Shown: positions 33,505-42,183, numbered from the stretch's first letter. The stretch is DNA of 64,000 nucleotides from Palsa-870 sp039935415 (GCA_039935415.1 JBDTKH010000028.1:62001-126000), one strand, 5' to 3'. Notes: a model not told the origin generated them from the sequence alone. Program-made: numbers and translations.

Positions 33505-35184
33505 CTAGGCACTCGTTGTGGAGGCTTGCTTCAACGCTTCGACGACTTCATCGGCGGTCGACACCGGGGCCAAGCATATGGTTCCGACGCACACGACGGC
33601 GCGCTTGTCACCGCTGGGGTCGATGACGGCGTACGGATGGGCCAGCGCCGCGGCTCGGGCGAGGTCTGGGTTGGCGGTCGTCACCTTGATGGCATGTCGG
33701 GTGCGGTCGAGCGCGCGCGCGAAGATCGCGGCCATCAGGCCGTACTGGCGCGGCAGCGCGGCGATGGATTCGAGGGCACGCTTGGCTCGTGACATGTACG
33801 GCGCGGCGGGGTCTCCACTTAACACGTCGAGCTCGACCAGGGCCATCGCCGCCACGCAGTTCTCACCAAGGGGCTTGACCGGCTCGCTCAAGCGGCCGAG
33901 CTTTTCGCCACCGCTGCGGTCGAAGTAGCCGCCGAGGTTGGCGTCTCCGTACCGATCCTCGAGGTGGGCCGCGAGGTCGAGAGCCCGGGCCAGCCAATCG
34001 CCGCCGAGCCCGGCCTCGTGAGCGCGCACCGCGGCCCATATTGCCCACGCCTGGTCTGCCAGCTGACCGCCGGCGCCCTCCGCGTGCGTCATCCCCTCGC
34101 CTCGCCGGTAGGCTCCGTGAAACAGGCGCTCCAGGAGCTTGACGGCGTGGTCGCGGAGCACTGGCCGATCGCGGAGCAGCGCGGCTTCGAGGTAGGCGAC
34201 AGCGAGAGCGGCGTTCCAGGACGTGTACACGCGGCGGTCGACGTATGGTGAATTGGCCTGCTCGCGCTCGGCCGCATCCATCGAGTAGTAGTGCTCATCC
34301 GCATCCTGGCTCCCCGCGTAGAGGCCGCCCTTCGCGTCGCGAAGCACGCGGTCGAGATAGCCGGTCGTCGTGTCGAGCACGGGGTCCATACCCGCGAACG
34401 CGAGCCCGCTGACGAGGCCCGAGTGGTCCTCGAGCATCTTCTCGAAGTGCGGGACGCTCCAGTCCTGCGTCGTCGAGTAACGGAAGAATCCGCCCTCGAC
34501 GTGGTCGTACGTGCCTCCGCCGGACATCTGCTCCAGCGTGTGAACAGCCATCTGCTTCAGTCGCGGCTCCGAGCGCAGCTCGGACTGCTCGAGCAGGAAC
34601 AGGATGGCATCGGTCTGCGGGAACTTCGGCGCGTTTCCAAAGCCACCGTATGCGGGGTCATAGGCCGCGGTGACCGCCTCGAGAATGGAATCGACCGCGC
34701 CGTAGTCGAGCGCCGCGGCGCTGCGCGCAACGCTCGAGCCGGCTCGCTTGCGAGCCTCGAGCACACGGCCGGCGATCTCCGGCTGGTTCGTCCGGTAGTA
34801 AGAGGCGACGCGGGCCAGCGTGTCTGCCATCTGGTCGGGCGGCAGATACGTCGCGCCGGTGAGGGTGTCGCCCGACGATGTCAGGAAAGCGGTCGACGGC
34901 CAGCCGCCCATGTTGTAGCGCTGGTTGATGTCGGGCCGAACGTCGTTGTCGACCCGGATGGCCACGTATTCGCGATTGATGAGGTCGATCACGCCGGGAT
35001 GCGAGTAGGTGGTCTCGTCCATGACGTGGCACCAGTGGCACCAGACCGCGGAGATCGAGAGCAGGATCGGCCGGTTGGCCGTCTCAGCCTCTTCGAAGGC
35101 GCTCGCGGACCAGGGCCGCCAGTTGATCTCGGCCGCGCGGTTCGGTCGAGGTGAAAAGTGGAACGGCTCGGCGGCGTCAGCCAC
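33505..35184 (-). CDS. DUF255 / YyaL-type thioredoxin-fold protein
   Basis: This 559-residue protein has an N-terminal thioredoxin-like domain with the diagnostic AVWCHWCHVMDETTYSHPGVIDLINREYVAIRVDNDVRPDINQRYN (Cys pair CHWC) and GGWPSTAFL. An (alpha/alpha)6 glycosidase-like region follows (GGFGNAPKFPQTDAILFLLEQ; GGTYDHVEGGFFRYSTTQDWSVPHFEKML; YTSWNAALAVAYLEAALL). That is the order of YyaL/SSP411 (spermatogenesis-associated 20) proteins. At 559 residues it is shorter than the usual 650-700. The function is not well defined. It is divergent from the M20 peptidase with 33 bp between starts. Confidence 0.9.
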   Translation of the reverse strand: MADAAEPFHFSPRPNRAAEINWRPWSASAFEEAETANRPILLSISAVWCHWCHVMDETTYSHPGVIDLINREYVAIRVDNDVRPDINQRYNMGGWPSTAFLTSSGDTLTGATYLPPDQMADTLARVASYYRTNQPEIAGRVLEARKRAGSSVARSAAALDYGAVDSILEAVTAAYDPAYGGFGNAPKFPQTDAILFLLEQSELRSEPRLKQMAVHTLEQMSGGGTYDHVEGGFFRYSTTQDWSVPHFEKMLEDHSGLVSGLAFAGMDPVLDTTTGYLDRVLRDAKGGLYAGSQDADEHYYSMDAAEREQANSPYVDRRVYTSWNAALAVAYLEAALLRDRPVLRDHAVKLLERLFHGAYRRGEGMTHAEGAGGQLADQAWAIWAAVRAHEAGLGGDWLARALDLAAHLEDRYGDANLGGYFDRSGGEKLGRLSEPVKPLGENCVAAMALVELDVLSGDPAAPYMSRAKRALESIAALPRQYGLMAAIFARALDRTRHAIKVTTANPDLARAAALAHPYAVIDPSGDKRAVVCVGTICLAPVSTADEVVEALKQASTTSA

Positions 35185-35217
35185 ACGACAAGGTTACGCG
35201 GGTGAAACAATGGCACT

Positions 35218-36579
35218 GTGATCTCGACCAGCGCGGTCGACGCGTACATCGAGAAGAACTCGCGTCGATTCGTCGACGAGCTGAAAGAGCTGTGCTCCTT
35301 CCCGAGCATCTCCAACCACGGCGCGGAGGCCATCGAGCCCGCCCGCGACTGGCTGGCCGATCGCCTCGCGCGCTTCACGGACAGGGTCGAGACGCTGGAG
35401 GCGGGCGGCATGCCCGCGCTTTACGCGGAGGTACCAGGTTCTGGGCGTCGCAAGCTCCTTCTCTACCAGCACTACGACGTCCAGCCGGTCGATCCCATCG
35501 AGCTGTGGGACTCGCCACCTTTCGAACCCGCTGAAAAGGACGGACGGCTCATCGCGCGAGGCGTCGCCGACGACAAGTCGGACGTGATGGCCCGCATCCA
35601 CGCGCTCGAGACGCTGAAGGCGCTCGGCGACATTCCCGTCACGCTGCGCTTCCTGGTCGAAGGCGAGGAGGAGATCGGCTCCAAGAGTTTCGAGAAGATC
35701 GCGCACGACCACGCCGCCAAGCTGCACGCGGACGGCTGCCTGTGGGAGTCGGGCACCTCTTTCGACGACGCTGGAAGGCCGACGCTCCAGTTCGGATGCC
35801 GCGGGCTCCTGTACGTCACCCTTCAGGTCAAGATGCTCGCCTTCGACCAGCACTCGGGCTTCGCGTCCATCTATCCGTCCCCCGCGATGTACCTGGTGGG
35901 CGCGCTCGCCAGCCTGCGCGACCAGGACATGAAGATCAAGATCGACGGCTTCTATGACAAGGCGGTCAAGGCGACCGAAAGCGACCGCCGGATGATGGCG
36001 AAGATCGACCCCGAGGTCGAAAAGCGCAAGCAGCTCGTGGGCTTTGACCGCCTGGTCCGCGACCCGAAACCAAGCGAGGTCATCGAGCAGATGCTGTTCC
36101 TGCCGACGTGCAACATCGCCGGGATCACCACCGGCTACCAGGGACCCGGCTCGAAGACTGTGCTTCCGGCCGAAGCCACAGCCAAGCTCGACTTTCGCCT
36201 CATACCCGACCAGGACCCGGACGACATCCTCGACAAGCTCCGCAAGCACCTCGACCGGAACGGCTTCGAGAAGGTCGAAATCCTTGCCGGCGAAGGCGAG
36301 AAACCTGCCCGATCAGACCCCGATTCGGAAGTCGCGAAGACCGTGATCGAGTGCGTCCGCGAGCTTCACGGCGAGCCGATCCTGTGGCCTTTCATGCCGG
36401 CCACAGGTCCCATGCACCCCGTGGTCGCCGACCTGGACATCCCGACCGTGCTGCCCGTCGGCGTAGGGCGGCCTGACAACCGGATCCACGCCCCCAACGA
36501 GAACATTCGCGCCGCCGACTACATCAACACGATCAAGCTGATGTGCCGGGTGTGGGAGCGCTTCGGCGCCGGAAACTGA
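35218..36579 (+). CDS. M20-family metallopeptidase (dipeptidase)
   Basis: This 453-residue M20 di-zinc peptidase has LLLYQHYDVQPVDPIELWDSPPFEPAEKDGRLIARGVADDKSDV (first metal His and bridging Asp), FLVEGEEEIGS (catalytic Glu pair) and a dimerisation domain around 195-330. PFMPATGPMHPVV and the C-terminal GRPDNRIHAPNENIRAADYINTIKL (last metal His) complete the site. It resembles carnosinase/DapE-like dipeptidases. It starts with GTG. Its stop overlaps the ferredoxin gene start as TGATG. Confidence 0.92.
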   Translation: MISTSAVDAYIEKNSRRFVDELKELCSFPSISNHGAEAIEPARDWLADRLARFTDRVETLEAGGMPALYAEVPGSGRRKLLLYQHYDVQPVDPIELWDSPPFEPAEKDGRLIARGVADDKSDVMARIHALETLKALGDIPVTLRFLVEGEEEIGSKSFEKIAHDHAAKLHADGCLWESGTSFDDAGRPTLQFGCRGLLYVTLQVKMLAFDQHSGFASIYPSPAMYLVGALASLRDQDMKIKIDGFYDKAVKATESDRRMMAKIDPEVEKRKQLVGFDRLVRDPKPSEVIEQMLFLPTCNIAGITTGYQGPGSKTVLPAEATAKLDFRLIPDQDPDDILDKLRKHLDRNGFEKVEILAGEGEKPARSDPDSEVAKTVIECVRELHGEPILWPFMPATGPMHPVVADLDIPTVLPVGVGRPDNRIHAPNENIRAADYINTIKLMCRVWERFGAGN

Positions 36580-36866
36580 TGGACAAGCTCACCGACAAGC
36601 TGTTCAAGGACAAGTACGTCGAGGACACGGGGCGCGCGCACATCGAGGTGGTCGACCAGGCGGTGTGCGACGGCAAGTGCACCGGCAAGTACTGCAACCA
36701 TTTCTGCCCGGCGGGAGTCTACGAGTGGAATGAGGAGCAGAAGAAGAACCTGGTCAGCTTCGGCAACTGCATCGAGTGCGGAGCCTGCTCTATCGGCTGC
36801 CCCTTCGACAACATCACCTGCCACACCCCCAGGGGGGGCTTCGGCGTCCAGTTCAAGCACGGCTAG
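36579..36866 (+). CDS. FixX-type 4Fe-4S ferredoxin-like protein
   Basis: This 95-residue protein has two cysteine sets: C30, C34, C39, C43 (CDGKCTGKYCNHFCPAGVY) and C64, C67, C70, C74 (CIECGACSIGCP). It ends TPRGGFGVQFKHG. This is the FixX/EtfQO-ferredoxin pattern, where FixX helps pass electrons from electron-transfer flavoprotein to quinone. No fixA, fixB or fixC lies nearby. It is translationally coupled to the M20 peptidase (TGATG) and followed 47 bp later by trxB, so its partner here is unclear. Confidence 0.88.
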   Translation: MDKLTDKLFKDKYVEDTGRAHIEVVDQAVCDGKCTGKYCNHFCPAGVYEWNEEQKKNLVSFGNCIECGACSIGCPFDNITCHTPRGGFGVQFKHG

Positions 36867-36876
36867 GGCCGGCCGG

Positions 36877-36901
36877 AATACGGATAGGCTCTGCCCGTAT
36901 T
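36877..36901 (+). other. Hairpin between the ferredoxin gene and trxB
   Basis: AATACGG (36877-36883) and CCGTATT (36895-36901) form a 7-bp stem with an 11-nt loop in the 47-bp gap. It lacks a T-run and may be a weak attenuator or processing site. Evidence is limited to the complementarity. Confidence 0.4.
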
Positions 36902-36913
36902 GCAATTGAAGCA

Positions 36914-37846
36914 ATGAGCGAATACGACGTGATCATCGTCGGCGGCGGGCCGGCCGGGCTGGCTGCCGCCCTCTACACGGCCCGGCTGGACCTCAAGACC
37001 GTGGTGGTCGAGCGGGGCCCGCTCGGCGGTCAGCTGCTGAACACCGAGCTGATCGAGGACTACCCGGGCTTCGAGTCGATCCTCGGGTCGGAGCTGGCGA
37101 CCAAGATGGGCGAGCACGCCCGGCGGTTCGGCGTCGAGATTCGCGATTTCGAGCCGGTCCAGGACATCGAGGTCGACGGCACCACGAAGGTGGTTCGCCT
37201 GGAGACGGGCGAGGAGCTTCGCGCGCCGGCGCTGATCATGGCGGCGGGCGGGCTCCCGCGGTACCTGCAGGTCCCCGGCGAGAAGGAGTTCTGGGGACGC
37301 GGCGTGAGCTACTGCGCTGTCTGTGACGGAGCCTTCTTCAAGGGCGAGGAGCTGGCGGTCATCGGTGGTGGAGATGCCGCCGTGGAGGAAGGCGACTTCC
37401 TCACGCGTTACGCGTCGAAGGTTTACATCATCCACCGGCGCAGCGAGCTGCGGGCGCAGGCGATCCTTGTGGACCGCGCAAAAGCCAACCCCAAGATCGA
37501 GTTCATCTTCGACGCCCACGTGAAAGAGATCACGGGGGATACGAAGGTGCACCGGGTGCTCTACGAGCAGCGCGGCGAGGAGAAGGAGCTGGCGGTCGGC
37601 GGGGTCTTCATCTTCGTCGGCTTCGTGCCGAACTCGGGACTCTTCAAAGTCCACGTCGACCACGACGAGGCGGGATACATCGTCACGGACCGCAACATGC
37701 AGACCTCCATCCCGGGCGTCTGGGCGGTGGGCGACGTGCGGGCTCAGCTGACCAAGCAGATCGCGACCGCAGTGGGCGACGGAACTACCGCGGCCGTCGC
37801 GGCATCGATGTACGTGACGTCACTCAAGGATGCTGCGAGGGCTTAG
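36914..37846 (+). CDS. trxB: Thioredoxin-disulfide reductase TrxB
   Basis: This 310-residue NADPH-dependent flavoprotein has the FAD motif IIVGGGPAGLAAALYTARL, GPLGGQLLNTELIEDYPGF, the redox-active C134-A-V-C137-D (SYCAVCDGAFF), the NADPH-binding GGGDAAVEEGDFL plus HRRSELRA, and the second FAD motif GVWAVGDVRAQLTKQIATAVGDGTTAA. All features fit a low-molecular-weight thioredoxin reductase, and the HRRxxxR site indicates NADPH rather than ferredoxin as donor. No thioredoxin gene is adjacent. Confidence 0.95.
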   Translation: MSEYDVIIVGGGPAGLAAALYTARLDLKTVVVERGPLGGQLLNTELIEDYPGFESILGSELATKMGEHARRFGVEIRDFEPVQDIEVDGTTKVVRLETGEELRAPALIMAAGGLPRYLQVPGEKEFWGRGVSYCAVCDGAFFKGEELAVIGGGDAAVEEGDFLTRYASKVYIIHRRSELRAQAILVDRAKANPKIEFIFDAHVKEITGDTKVHRVLYEQRGEEKELAVGGVFIFVGFVPNSGLFKVHVDHDEAGYIVTDRNMQTSIPGVWAVGDVRAQLTKQIATAVGDGTTAAVAASMYVTSLKDAARA

Positions 37847-37880
37847 TCGTAGGCGTGAGGCTTTAAGCCCCGCTCCCTGT

Positions 37881-37905
37881 CCCTCGCCCCGAAGGGCCGC
37901 GGGGA
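37881..37905. repeat. Dispersed CCCTCGCCCCGAAGGG-type intergenic repeat
   Basis: CCCTCGCCCCGAAGGGCCGC sits between the convergent trxB and DUF3048 genes. It shares its core with the intergenic elements at 15894-15913 and 42184-42199. The CCCC-GAA-GGG inverted repeat is short and GC-rich. Confidence 0.55.
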
Positions 37906-37908
37906 CTT

Positions 37909-39501
37909 CTATTGGGTTACGTCGATCCAGACCAGGCCTGGCGGCAGCGTGAGCACCTGGCCGCTGTCGAGCGTGAAGGTCAGCGGCCCGTGGCTGTCGG
38001 TCGAGGCCCAGTTGCCCGTGTAGTGGAGGCCCTTGTAGAAGACGTCGATGCGGCCATTCGTGTCCAGGTCGTAGTCGTGGATGTGCGCCCCATGGCCGTC
38101 CCCGACATTGAGGAGCTGCTCGGTCGTATGCAGGTTGATCAGCATCTCGATTCTCAGCGGCTGGCCCAGGCTCACGTCCTTGTATGGATGATCCTCTTCG
38201 GACTTCTGGTACGTGCCGAGCACCGGGTCGTATGAGTAGACCGAGTAATGCTCGGGCACGCTGAACGATGCAAGTGGGGCTCCGCCGCTCAGCGCGGGCC
38301 TCGCCTTGGGGATCGTGAAGGTTGAGAGTCCCGAGAAGTAGTTGTCTTCCGCGGCCTTGACCAAAGGCCCGTTGATCATCAGGTTGTCCGGCGCGTCTCG
38401 AGAGCCGATCCGGTACTGATAGCCAATCGTGTCGAAGAACTGCGGCGTCGGGTCGGAGGCGGCCCTGGCCGCCGTTGCTTGCGATTCACCTGACTGAAAC
38501 AAGAGACCCTTGTAGTGTCGCCCGAGCTTCAGCGAGATGAAGCGAGCGGAACGCATCGGACCGATCAGGTCGGGCGCGTTGTCGTACATCGCGGTGAGCC
38601 GGGTGATGCCGCCCTCGGCCAGGTACTCCCAGACGATGTCGGCGGCCTGCAGGCCGTTCTGGTCGCGCGCGAACTCGTCGTTCGGGATCTGGATCAGGGC
38701 GGGGAACCTCAACGCCGTTGTGTGCTCGCGGTCGTGGTAGTAGATGCCCGTCTTGAGCGTGAAAGCTCCAGGAACGAGGTGACGTGTCTGGTCGCGGCCG
38801 CCCGCCGCCAGCTGGACCTGCAGCGGTCCGGACGGAATCCCGGTGGTGGTGAAGGTCGTGCTCTTCGAGTCGCTCGCCCACTTGAGGTCCGCAACCTGCG
38901 TCCCAACAGTCAGCTTGATCGTCGCCTGCTCCATCGCGTCGTTGAAGGTGACCTTCAGCAGCGTCCCTGGGTCGATCTCCATCCCGTCGCTGAGCGCGGC
39001 GCCGTTGGGGCCGGTGATCGAGGTCACGTGCGGCACGATGAGGGTGGTGAAGCTCCAGGTGGTGCCCTGCATGCGGTGATGTCCCGGGTCGATGATCGAC
39101 TTCATCGCCACGGTGTAGCTCGTCAGCTCGCGCAACGGCTGGGTCGGCGACCACGCGTAGTCGCTCTGGCCAGAGACCGCGGTGATCGTACCCTGAGCGG
39201 GCGGGCTGATCGAGAACGCGGCCTGGACCGCCGCGATGGGGACGGCGCGGCTGAAGTTGAGCATGATCCGGCTGTCCGGCGGAACATCGACCTGGCCGTT
39301 TTTGAAGTTGGTTGTGATCGTGGTGGGCAGCGTGTTCTCGTACGCGAGGTAGGCAGCGACGCCGGTCAGCACGACGATGATCACGAGGCCGGCGCTGATC
39401 CAGCCGCGGCGCGTGAAACGGAAGCGCGGCCGCGAGCTTCGCCTCATTTGGAGGTGCGCGGGAGCTGGCTCGATTTCGGGGAGCGACGTGGTGAGGGACA
39501 A
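37909..39501 (-). CDS. Membrane-anchored DUF3048 (YerB-like) protein with Ig-like domains
   Basis: This 530-residue protein has a cytoplasmic basic N-terminus, one membrane helix (about 33-53, GWISAGLVIIVVLTGVAAYLAY), and two Ig-like modules (about 55-250: VDVPPDSRIMLNFSRAVP; EIDPGTLLKVTFNDAMEQ). The C-terminal DUF3048 domain (about 260-525) has QNGLQAADIVWEYLAEGGITRLTAMYDN, IGPMRSARFISLKLG, and VGDGHGAHIHDYDL. YerB-type proteins are envelope-associated and of uncertain function. It starts with TTG 34 bp after the DUF971 gene and is probably in the mrp operon. Confidence 0.85.
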   Translation of the reverse strand: MSLTTSLPEIEPAPAHLQMRRSSRPRFRFTRRGWISAGLVIIVVLTGVAAYLAYENTLPTTITTNFKNGQVDVPPDSRIMLNFSRAVPIAAVQAAFSISPPAQGTITAVSGQSDYAWSPTQPLRELTSYTVAMKSIIDPGHHRMQGTTWSFTTLIVPHVTSITGPNGAALSDGMEIDPGTLLKVTFNDAMEQATIKLTVGTQVADLKWASDSKSTTFTTTGIPSGPLQVQLAAGGRDQTRHLVPGAFTLKTGIYYHDREHTTALRFPALIQIPNDEFARDQNGLQAADIVWEYLAEGGITRLTAMYDNAPDLIGPMRSARFISLKLGRHYKGLLFQSGESQATAARAASDPTPQFFDTIGYQYRIGSRDAPDNLMINGPLVKAAEDNYFSGLSTFTIPKARPALSGGAPLASFSVPEHYSVYSYDPVLGTYQKSEEDHPYKDVSLGQPLRIEMLINLHTTEQLLNVGDGHGAHIHDYDLDTNGRIDVFYKGLHYTGNWASTDSHGPLTFTLDSGQVLTLPPGLVWIDVTQ

Positions 39502-39535
39502 CGGGCCGTCCGCGATTATCTCAAAAGTCGCCGGC

Positions 39536-39790
39536 TCACGCGCCGAGACCCCGCAGGTACGAAAACGTGTACAGCCCCGTTGCGTGCCCGCTGTCGAACG
39601 CGATCTGCAATGCGTACTGGCCGATCAGCGTCACGTCCCTGATGCGCAGCTCGTCCGGACTCAAGCTCTTGACCCTTGCGAGTCGGCCTGGCGCGCCCGC
39701 TTCGCCGCGACATTCGGCGCATGGACATGCCCAGCGCAGCTGCTCGCCCGTGTACGTGCTGCTGCGCCCGTCCTCCCATTCGATCGCCAT
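39536..39790 (-). CDS. DUF971 domain, in frame with mrp after a single TAG
   Basis: From the first ATG this is 84 residues: WEDGRSSTYTGEQLRWACPCAECRGE, then a beta-rich end (RIRDVTLIGQYALQIAFDSGHATGLYTFSYL). This is the DUF971 (gamma-butyrobetaine hydroxylase N-terminal-like) domain. The domain's first strand (PLNVDVDRDRQVMAIEW) lies upstream of the ATG. That upstream stretch is in the same frame as mrp, separated from it only by the mrp TAG (39860-39862) and 23 sense codons with no ATG, GTG or TTG. Initiation at CTG (39847 or 39823) or TAG readthrough would include it. In plant HCF101, Mrp and DUF971 are one polypeptide. Confidence 0.75.
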   Translation of the reverse strand: MAIEWEDGRSSTYTGEQLRWACPCAECRGEAGAPGRLARVKSLSPDELRIRDVTLIGQYALQIAFDSGHATGLYTFSYLRGLGA

Positions 39791-39859
39791 GACCTGGCGG
39801 TCGCGATCGACGTCGACGTTCAGCGGAAATGGGTCGGGATCTTGCAGGTCTAAGCGGGC

Positions 39860-40939
39860 CTAATGCACGTTGATGACAGGCAGCTGTCGAAACGATTGGA
39901 TCGAGGTCCGCGCGGCGACCTGGGACGCGATGTGCTCGAACGCCTTCGCGCCCGGCGAGTCGGGGCGCGAGATGACGACCGGCGTTCCCGCGTCGGCGTC
40001 TTCGCGAATCCCCTCCTCGAGCGGGATCGCGCCGAGGAACGGAACGCCGAGTCGCTTGGCCGCCGCCTCCGCTCCGCCGTGGCTGAATATCTCGTGGCGA
40101 TGCCCGCAGCTCGGGCAGATGTACCAGCTCATGTTTTCGATCAGGCCGAGCGGCGTCACGTTCAGCTTCCTGAACATCTGCAGCGCTTTGATTGCGATGT
40201 CAGTCGCCACGTCCTGGGGCGTGCAGACAATTGCGACGCCGGTGATGGGAATTGCCTGCGCCAGCGTGAGCGACGCGTCGCCGGTGCCCGGCGGCAGGTC
40301 GATCACGAGGTAGTCGAGGCGGCCCCAATCGACCTGGACCATCATCGCTTCGATGGCCTTGCCGACCATGGGTCCGCGATAGATCGTCGGCTGATCGCCC
40401 GGGTAGATGTGCCCGAACGACATGAGCTTCAGCCCGTGCGCCTCGATGGGCTGCAGCCGGCCATTGACCTGCTCGGGCACCGACCTTGATCCCGTCATGG
40501 CGGGCACCGATGGTCCATAGATGTCGGCGTCGAGGAGGCCGACCTCGGCGCCGCTCTTGCGCAGCGCGGCCGCGAGGTTTACGGCGACCGTTGACTTTCC
40601 GACGCCGCCCTTGCCCGATGCGACGGCGATGGTTTGCTTCACGCCGGGAAGGATCTCCGACGGCTTCGGCCGCATGAAGGCCTGGCGGACGTTGGCGGTC
40701 ATGCGCACCTCGACGCCCGTCACGCCGGGAATGTCGCCGACCAGGTCCTGCGCCTGGGACTTGAACCGGTCACGCACCGGGCACGCGGGGGTGGTGAGCT
40801 CGAATGTGAAGCTGACCTTGCCCTGCGCGTTGACCTCGAGCTCCTTGATCATGCCGAGGCTGACGACGTCGCGACCAAGGTCCGGGTCCTGGATGTGGCC
40901 CAGCACGTCGAGCACCTGCTGAGTGGAAGGTACGGCCAT
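39860..40939 (-). CDS. mrp: Mrp/ApbC family iron-sulfur cluster carrier ATPase
   Basis: This 359-residue protein has an N-terminal MIP18/DUF59 domain (about 1-85: VLDVLGHIQDPDLGRDVVSLGMIKEL, LTTPACPVRD) and a ParA-like NTPase with deviant Walker A SGKGGVGKSTVAVNLA, LLDADIYGPSVPAM, DYLVIDLPPGTGDASLTLAQ and ENMSWYICPSCGHRHEIFSHGG. The CPSC pair binds the 4Fe-4S cluster at the dimer interface. It assembles or carries Fe-S clusters in the cytosol. The ATG at 40939 precedes the DUF59 domain. A DUF971 module follows in frame after the TAG. Confidence 0.95.
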   Translation of the reverse strand: MAVPSTQQVLDVLGHIQDPDLGRDVVSLGMIKELEVNAQGKVSFTFELTTPACPVRDRFKSQAQDLVGDIPGVTGVEVRMTANVRQAFMRPKPSEILPGVKQTIAVASGKGGVGKSTVAVNLAAALRKSGAEVGLLDADIYGPSVPAMTGSRSVPEQVNGRLQPIEAHGLKLMSFGHIYPGDQPTIYRGPMVGKAIEAMMVQVDWGRLDYLVIDLPPGTGDASLTLAQAIPITGVAIVCTPQDVATDIAIKALQMFRKLNVTPLGLIENMSWYICPSCGHRHEIFSHGGAEAAAKRLGVPFLGAIPLEEGIREDADAGTPVVISRPDSPGAKAFEHIASQVAARTSIQSFRQLPVINVH

Positions 40940-41129
40940 AGCCAGGGATGTTACCGGGGCCGGGCAGTGGCCACCTGAACGGCCCCCGATGCGCGCCGCG
41001 CCGCGGGCACACCTGGCGGTGGGCCCACCCTCCTCCCGAGCTTGCCACCCCCAAGCCAACACAACTACCGCGGCTCACCTTAGAGGAGGTTCGAACGGCT
41101 CACAAGCCTGCCTGTTAATTTCGCTTGCG

Positions 41130-41750
41130 ATGAACGGTCGCGCCGCGCTGCTCGCACACCAGGCTGCTTGTCGCGACTGTAGGGTCTGCGTCGAGCAGGG
41201 AATCATCCCCGAGGCGAATCCCACCTTCGAGGGCCGGTGGGGCGCTCCATTCCTTCTCGTCGGCCAGGCCCCCGGTCCGGTGGAACGAGAGTCGCGCAAA
41301 CCCTTCGCGGGGCGCGCCGGCAAGGAGCTCGAGCGCTGGATGCTCCGCGCGGGTTTCGAAAGCGCCGAAGAGTTCCGCAGCCTCACCTACATCGCCGCCC
41401 TCATGCGCTGCTTCCCCGGCCGCAACCCGAAGGGGTCCGGTGACCTGAAGCCGCCCCCGGCCGCGGTCGCGAACTGCACCCACTGGCTCGACGCGGAGCT
41501 GCGACTGTTGAAACCGCGAGTTCTGATCCTCGTCGGACAGCTTGCGATCGCGCGATTCCTCGGCCCCGGGCGGCTCGAGGACAGGGTCGGTCATCGATTC
41601 GGCGATCGTCCCGTCATGGTCCCGCTGCCTCACCCCTCCGGCCAGAGTCGCTGGCTCAATGACCACGCGAACCGCGCCCGCCTCACCGCAGCCCTCGAGC
41701 TGATTGCGGTTTTGCGTTCGGACCTTGCGCGCCCGCGACGAAGGGCGTGA
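41130..41750 (+). CDS. Uracil-DNA glycosylase, Fe-S (family 4/5 type)
   Basis: This 206-residue protein excises uracil from DNA. It has an N-terminal C14-x-x-C17-x-x-C20 segment, motif A LVGQAPGPVERESRKPFAGRAGKELERWM, further cysteines (LMRCFPGRNPKG; AVANCTHWL) that complete a 4Fe-4S site, LLKPRVLILVGQLAI and motif B PLPHPSGQSRW. The GQAPG and HPSG motifs place it in the Fe-S UDG families. The ATG at 41130 has no Shine-Dalgarno; TTAATT at about 41115 could be a -10 box, giving an almost leaderless mRNA. An intrinsic terminator follows. It is divergent from mrp across 190 bp with no other visible gene. Confidence 0.88.
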   Translation: MNGRAALLAHQAACRDCRVCVEQGIIPEANPTFEGRWGAPFLLVGQAPGPVERESRKPFAGRAGKELERWMLRAGFESAEEFRSLTYIAALMRCFPGRNPKGSGDLKPPPAAVANCTHWLDAELRLLKPRVLILVGQLAIARFLGPGRLEDRVGHRFGDRPVMVPLPHPSGQSRWLNDHANRARLTAALELIAVLRSDLARPRRRA

Positions 41751-41762
41751 AATAACGAGGCG

Positions 41763-41785
41763 GGCCGTCGCAGCACGGCCTTTTT
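41763..41785 (+). terminator. Intrinsic terminator after the UDG gene
   Basis: A stem GGCCGT/ACGGCC with loop CGCAGC is followed directly by TTTTT (41781-41785). It lies 12 bp after the UDG stop and has both parts of a rho-independent terminator. Confidence 0.85.
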
Positions 41786-41800
41786 CAAATGGAGGAAGTG

Positions 41801-42118
41801 GTGAAGTATCTGCTTATCTTTTATGGCGGAGGCATGCCCGAAGGCGCGGCAGCGCAGGCGCGCGTGATGAAGCAGTGGGAAACGTGGTACGGCAAGCTCG
41901 GCCCGGCGGTGGTCGACGGCGGCAACCCGATGTCGGGAGCAGTGAACAAGATCAGGTCGGGCGGAGCGATCAGCAAGGGCCCGATCGGGAAGCGAGCCAC
42001 CGGCTACAGCATCCTCGAGGCTCCATCTCTGGACAAGGCGACCAAGATGGCGAAGGGCTGCCCCATCCTCAAGAGCGGGGGCGAGATCGCCGTCTACGAA
42101 ACCTTCAACGTCATGTGA
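41801..42118 (+). CDS. YciI/YCII-related small protein
   Basis: This protein of about 105 residues begins VKYLLIFYGGGMP and has a ferredoxin-like fold layout: helix (QARVMKQWETWYGKLGPAVVDGG), strands (SGGAISKGPIGKRATGYSILEA) and helix (SLDKATKMAKGCPIL), ending GGEIAVYETFNVM. These features match YCII-related proteins, often called PhnB or DGPF domains, with unknown activity. A GGAGGAAG Shine-Dalgarno at 41791-41798 points to the GTG at 41801. An in-frame ATG at 41789 overlaps that site and is less likely. Confidence 0.82.
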   Translation: MKYLLIFYGGGMPEGAAAQARVMKQWETWYGKLGPAVVDGGNPMSGAVNKIRSGGAISKGPIGKRATGYSILEAPSLDKATKMAKGCPILKSGGEIAVYETFNVM

Positions 42119-42183
42119 CGCCTGGGTTTGGTGACGGCCGTTTGGAGACGGCTGGTTCTGGCAATCTAAGCCCCTCACCAGGC

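Noticed and set aside
36579..37846. A ferredoxin-dependent thioredoxin reductase formed by the FixX-like protein and TrxB
   Set aside because: TrxB keeps the NADPH-binding HRRxxxR motif, so NADPH is the likely donor and the pairing may be incidental.
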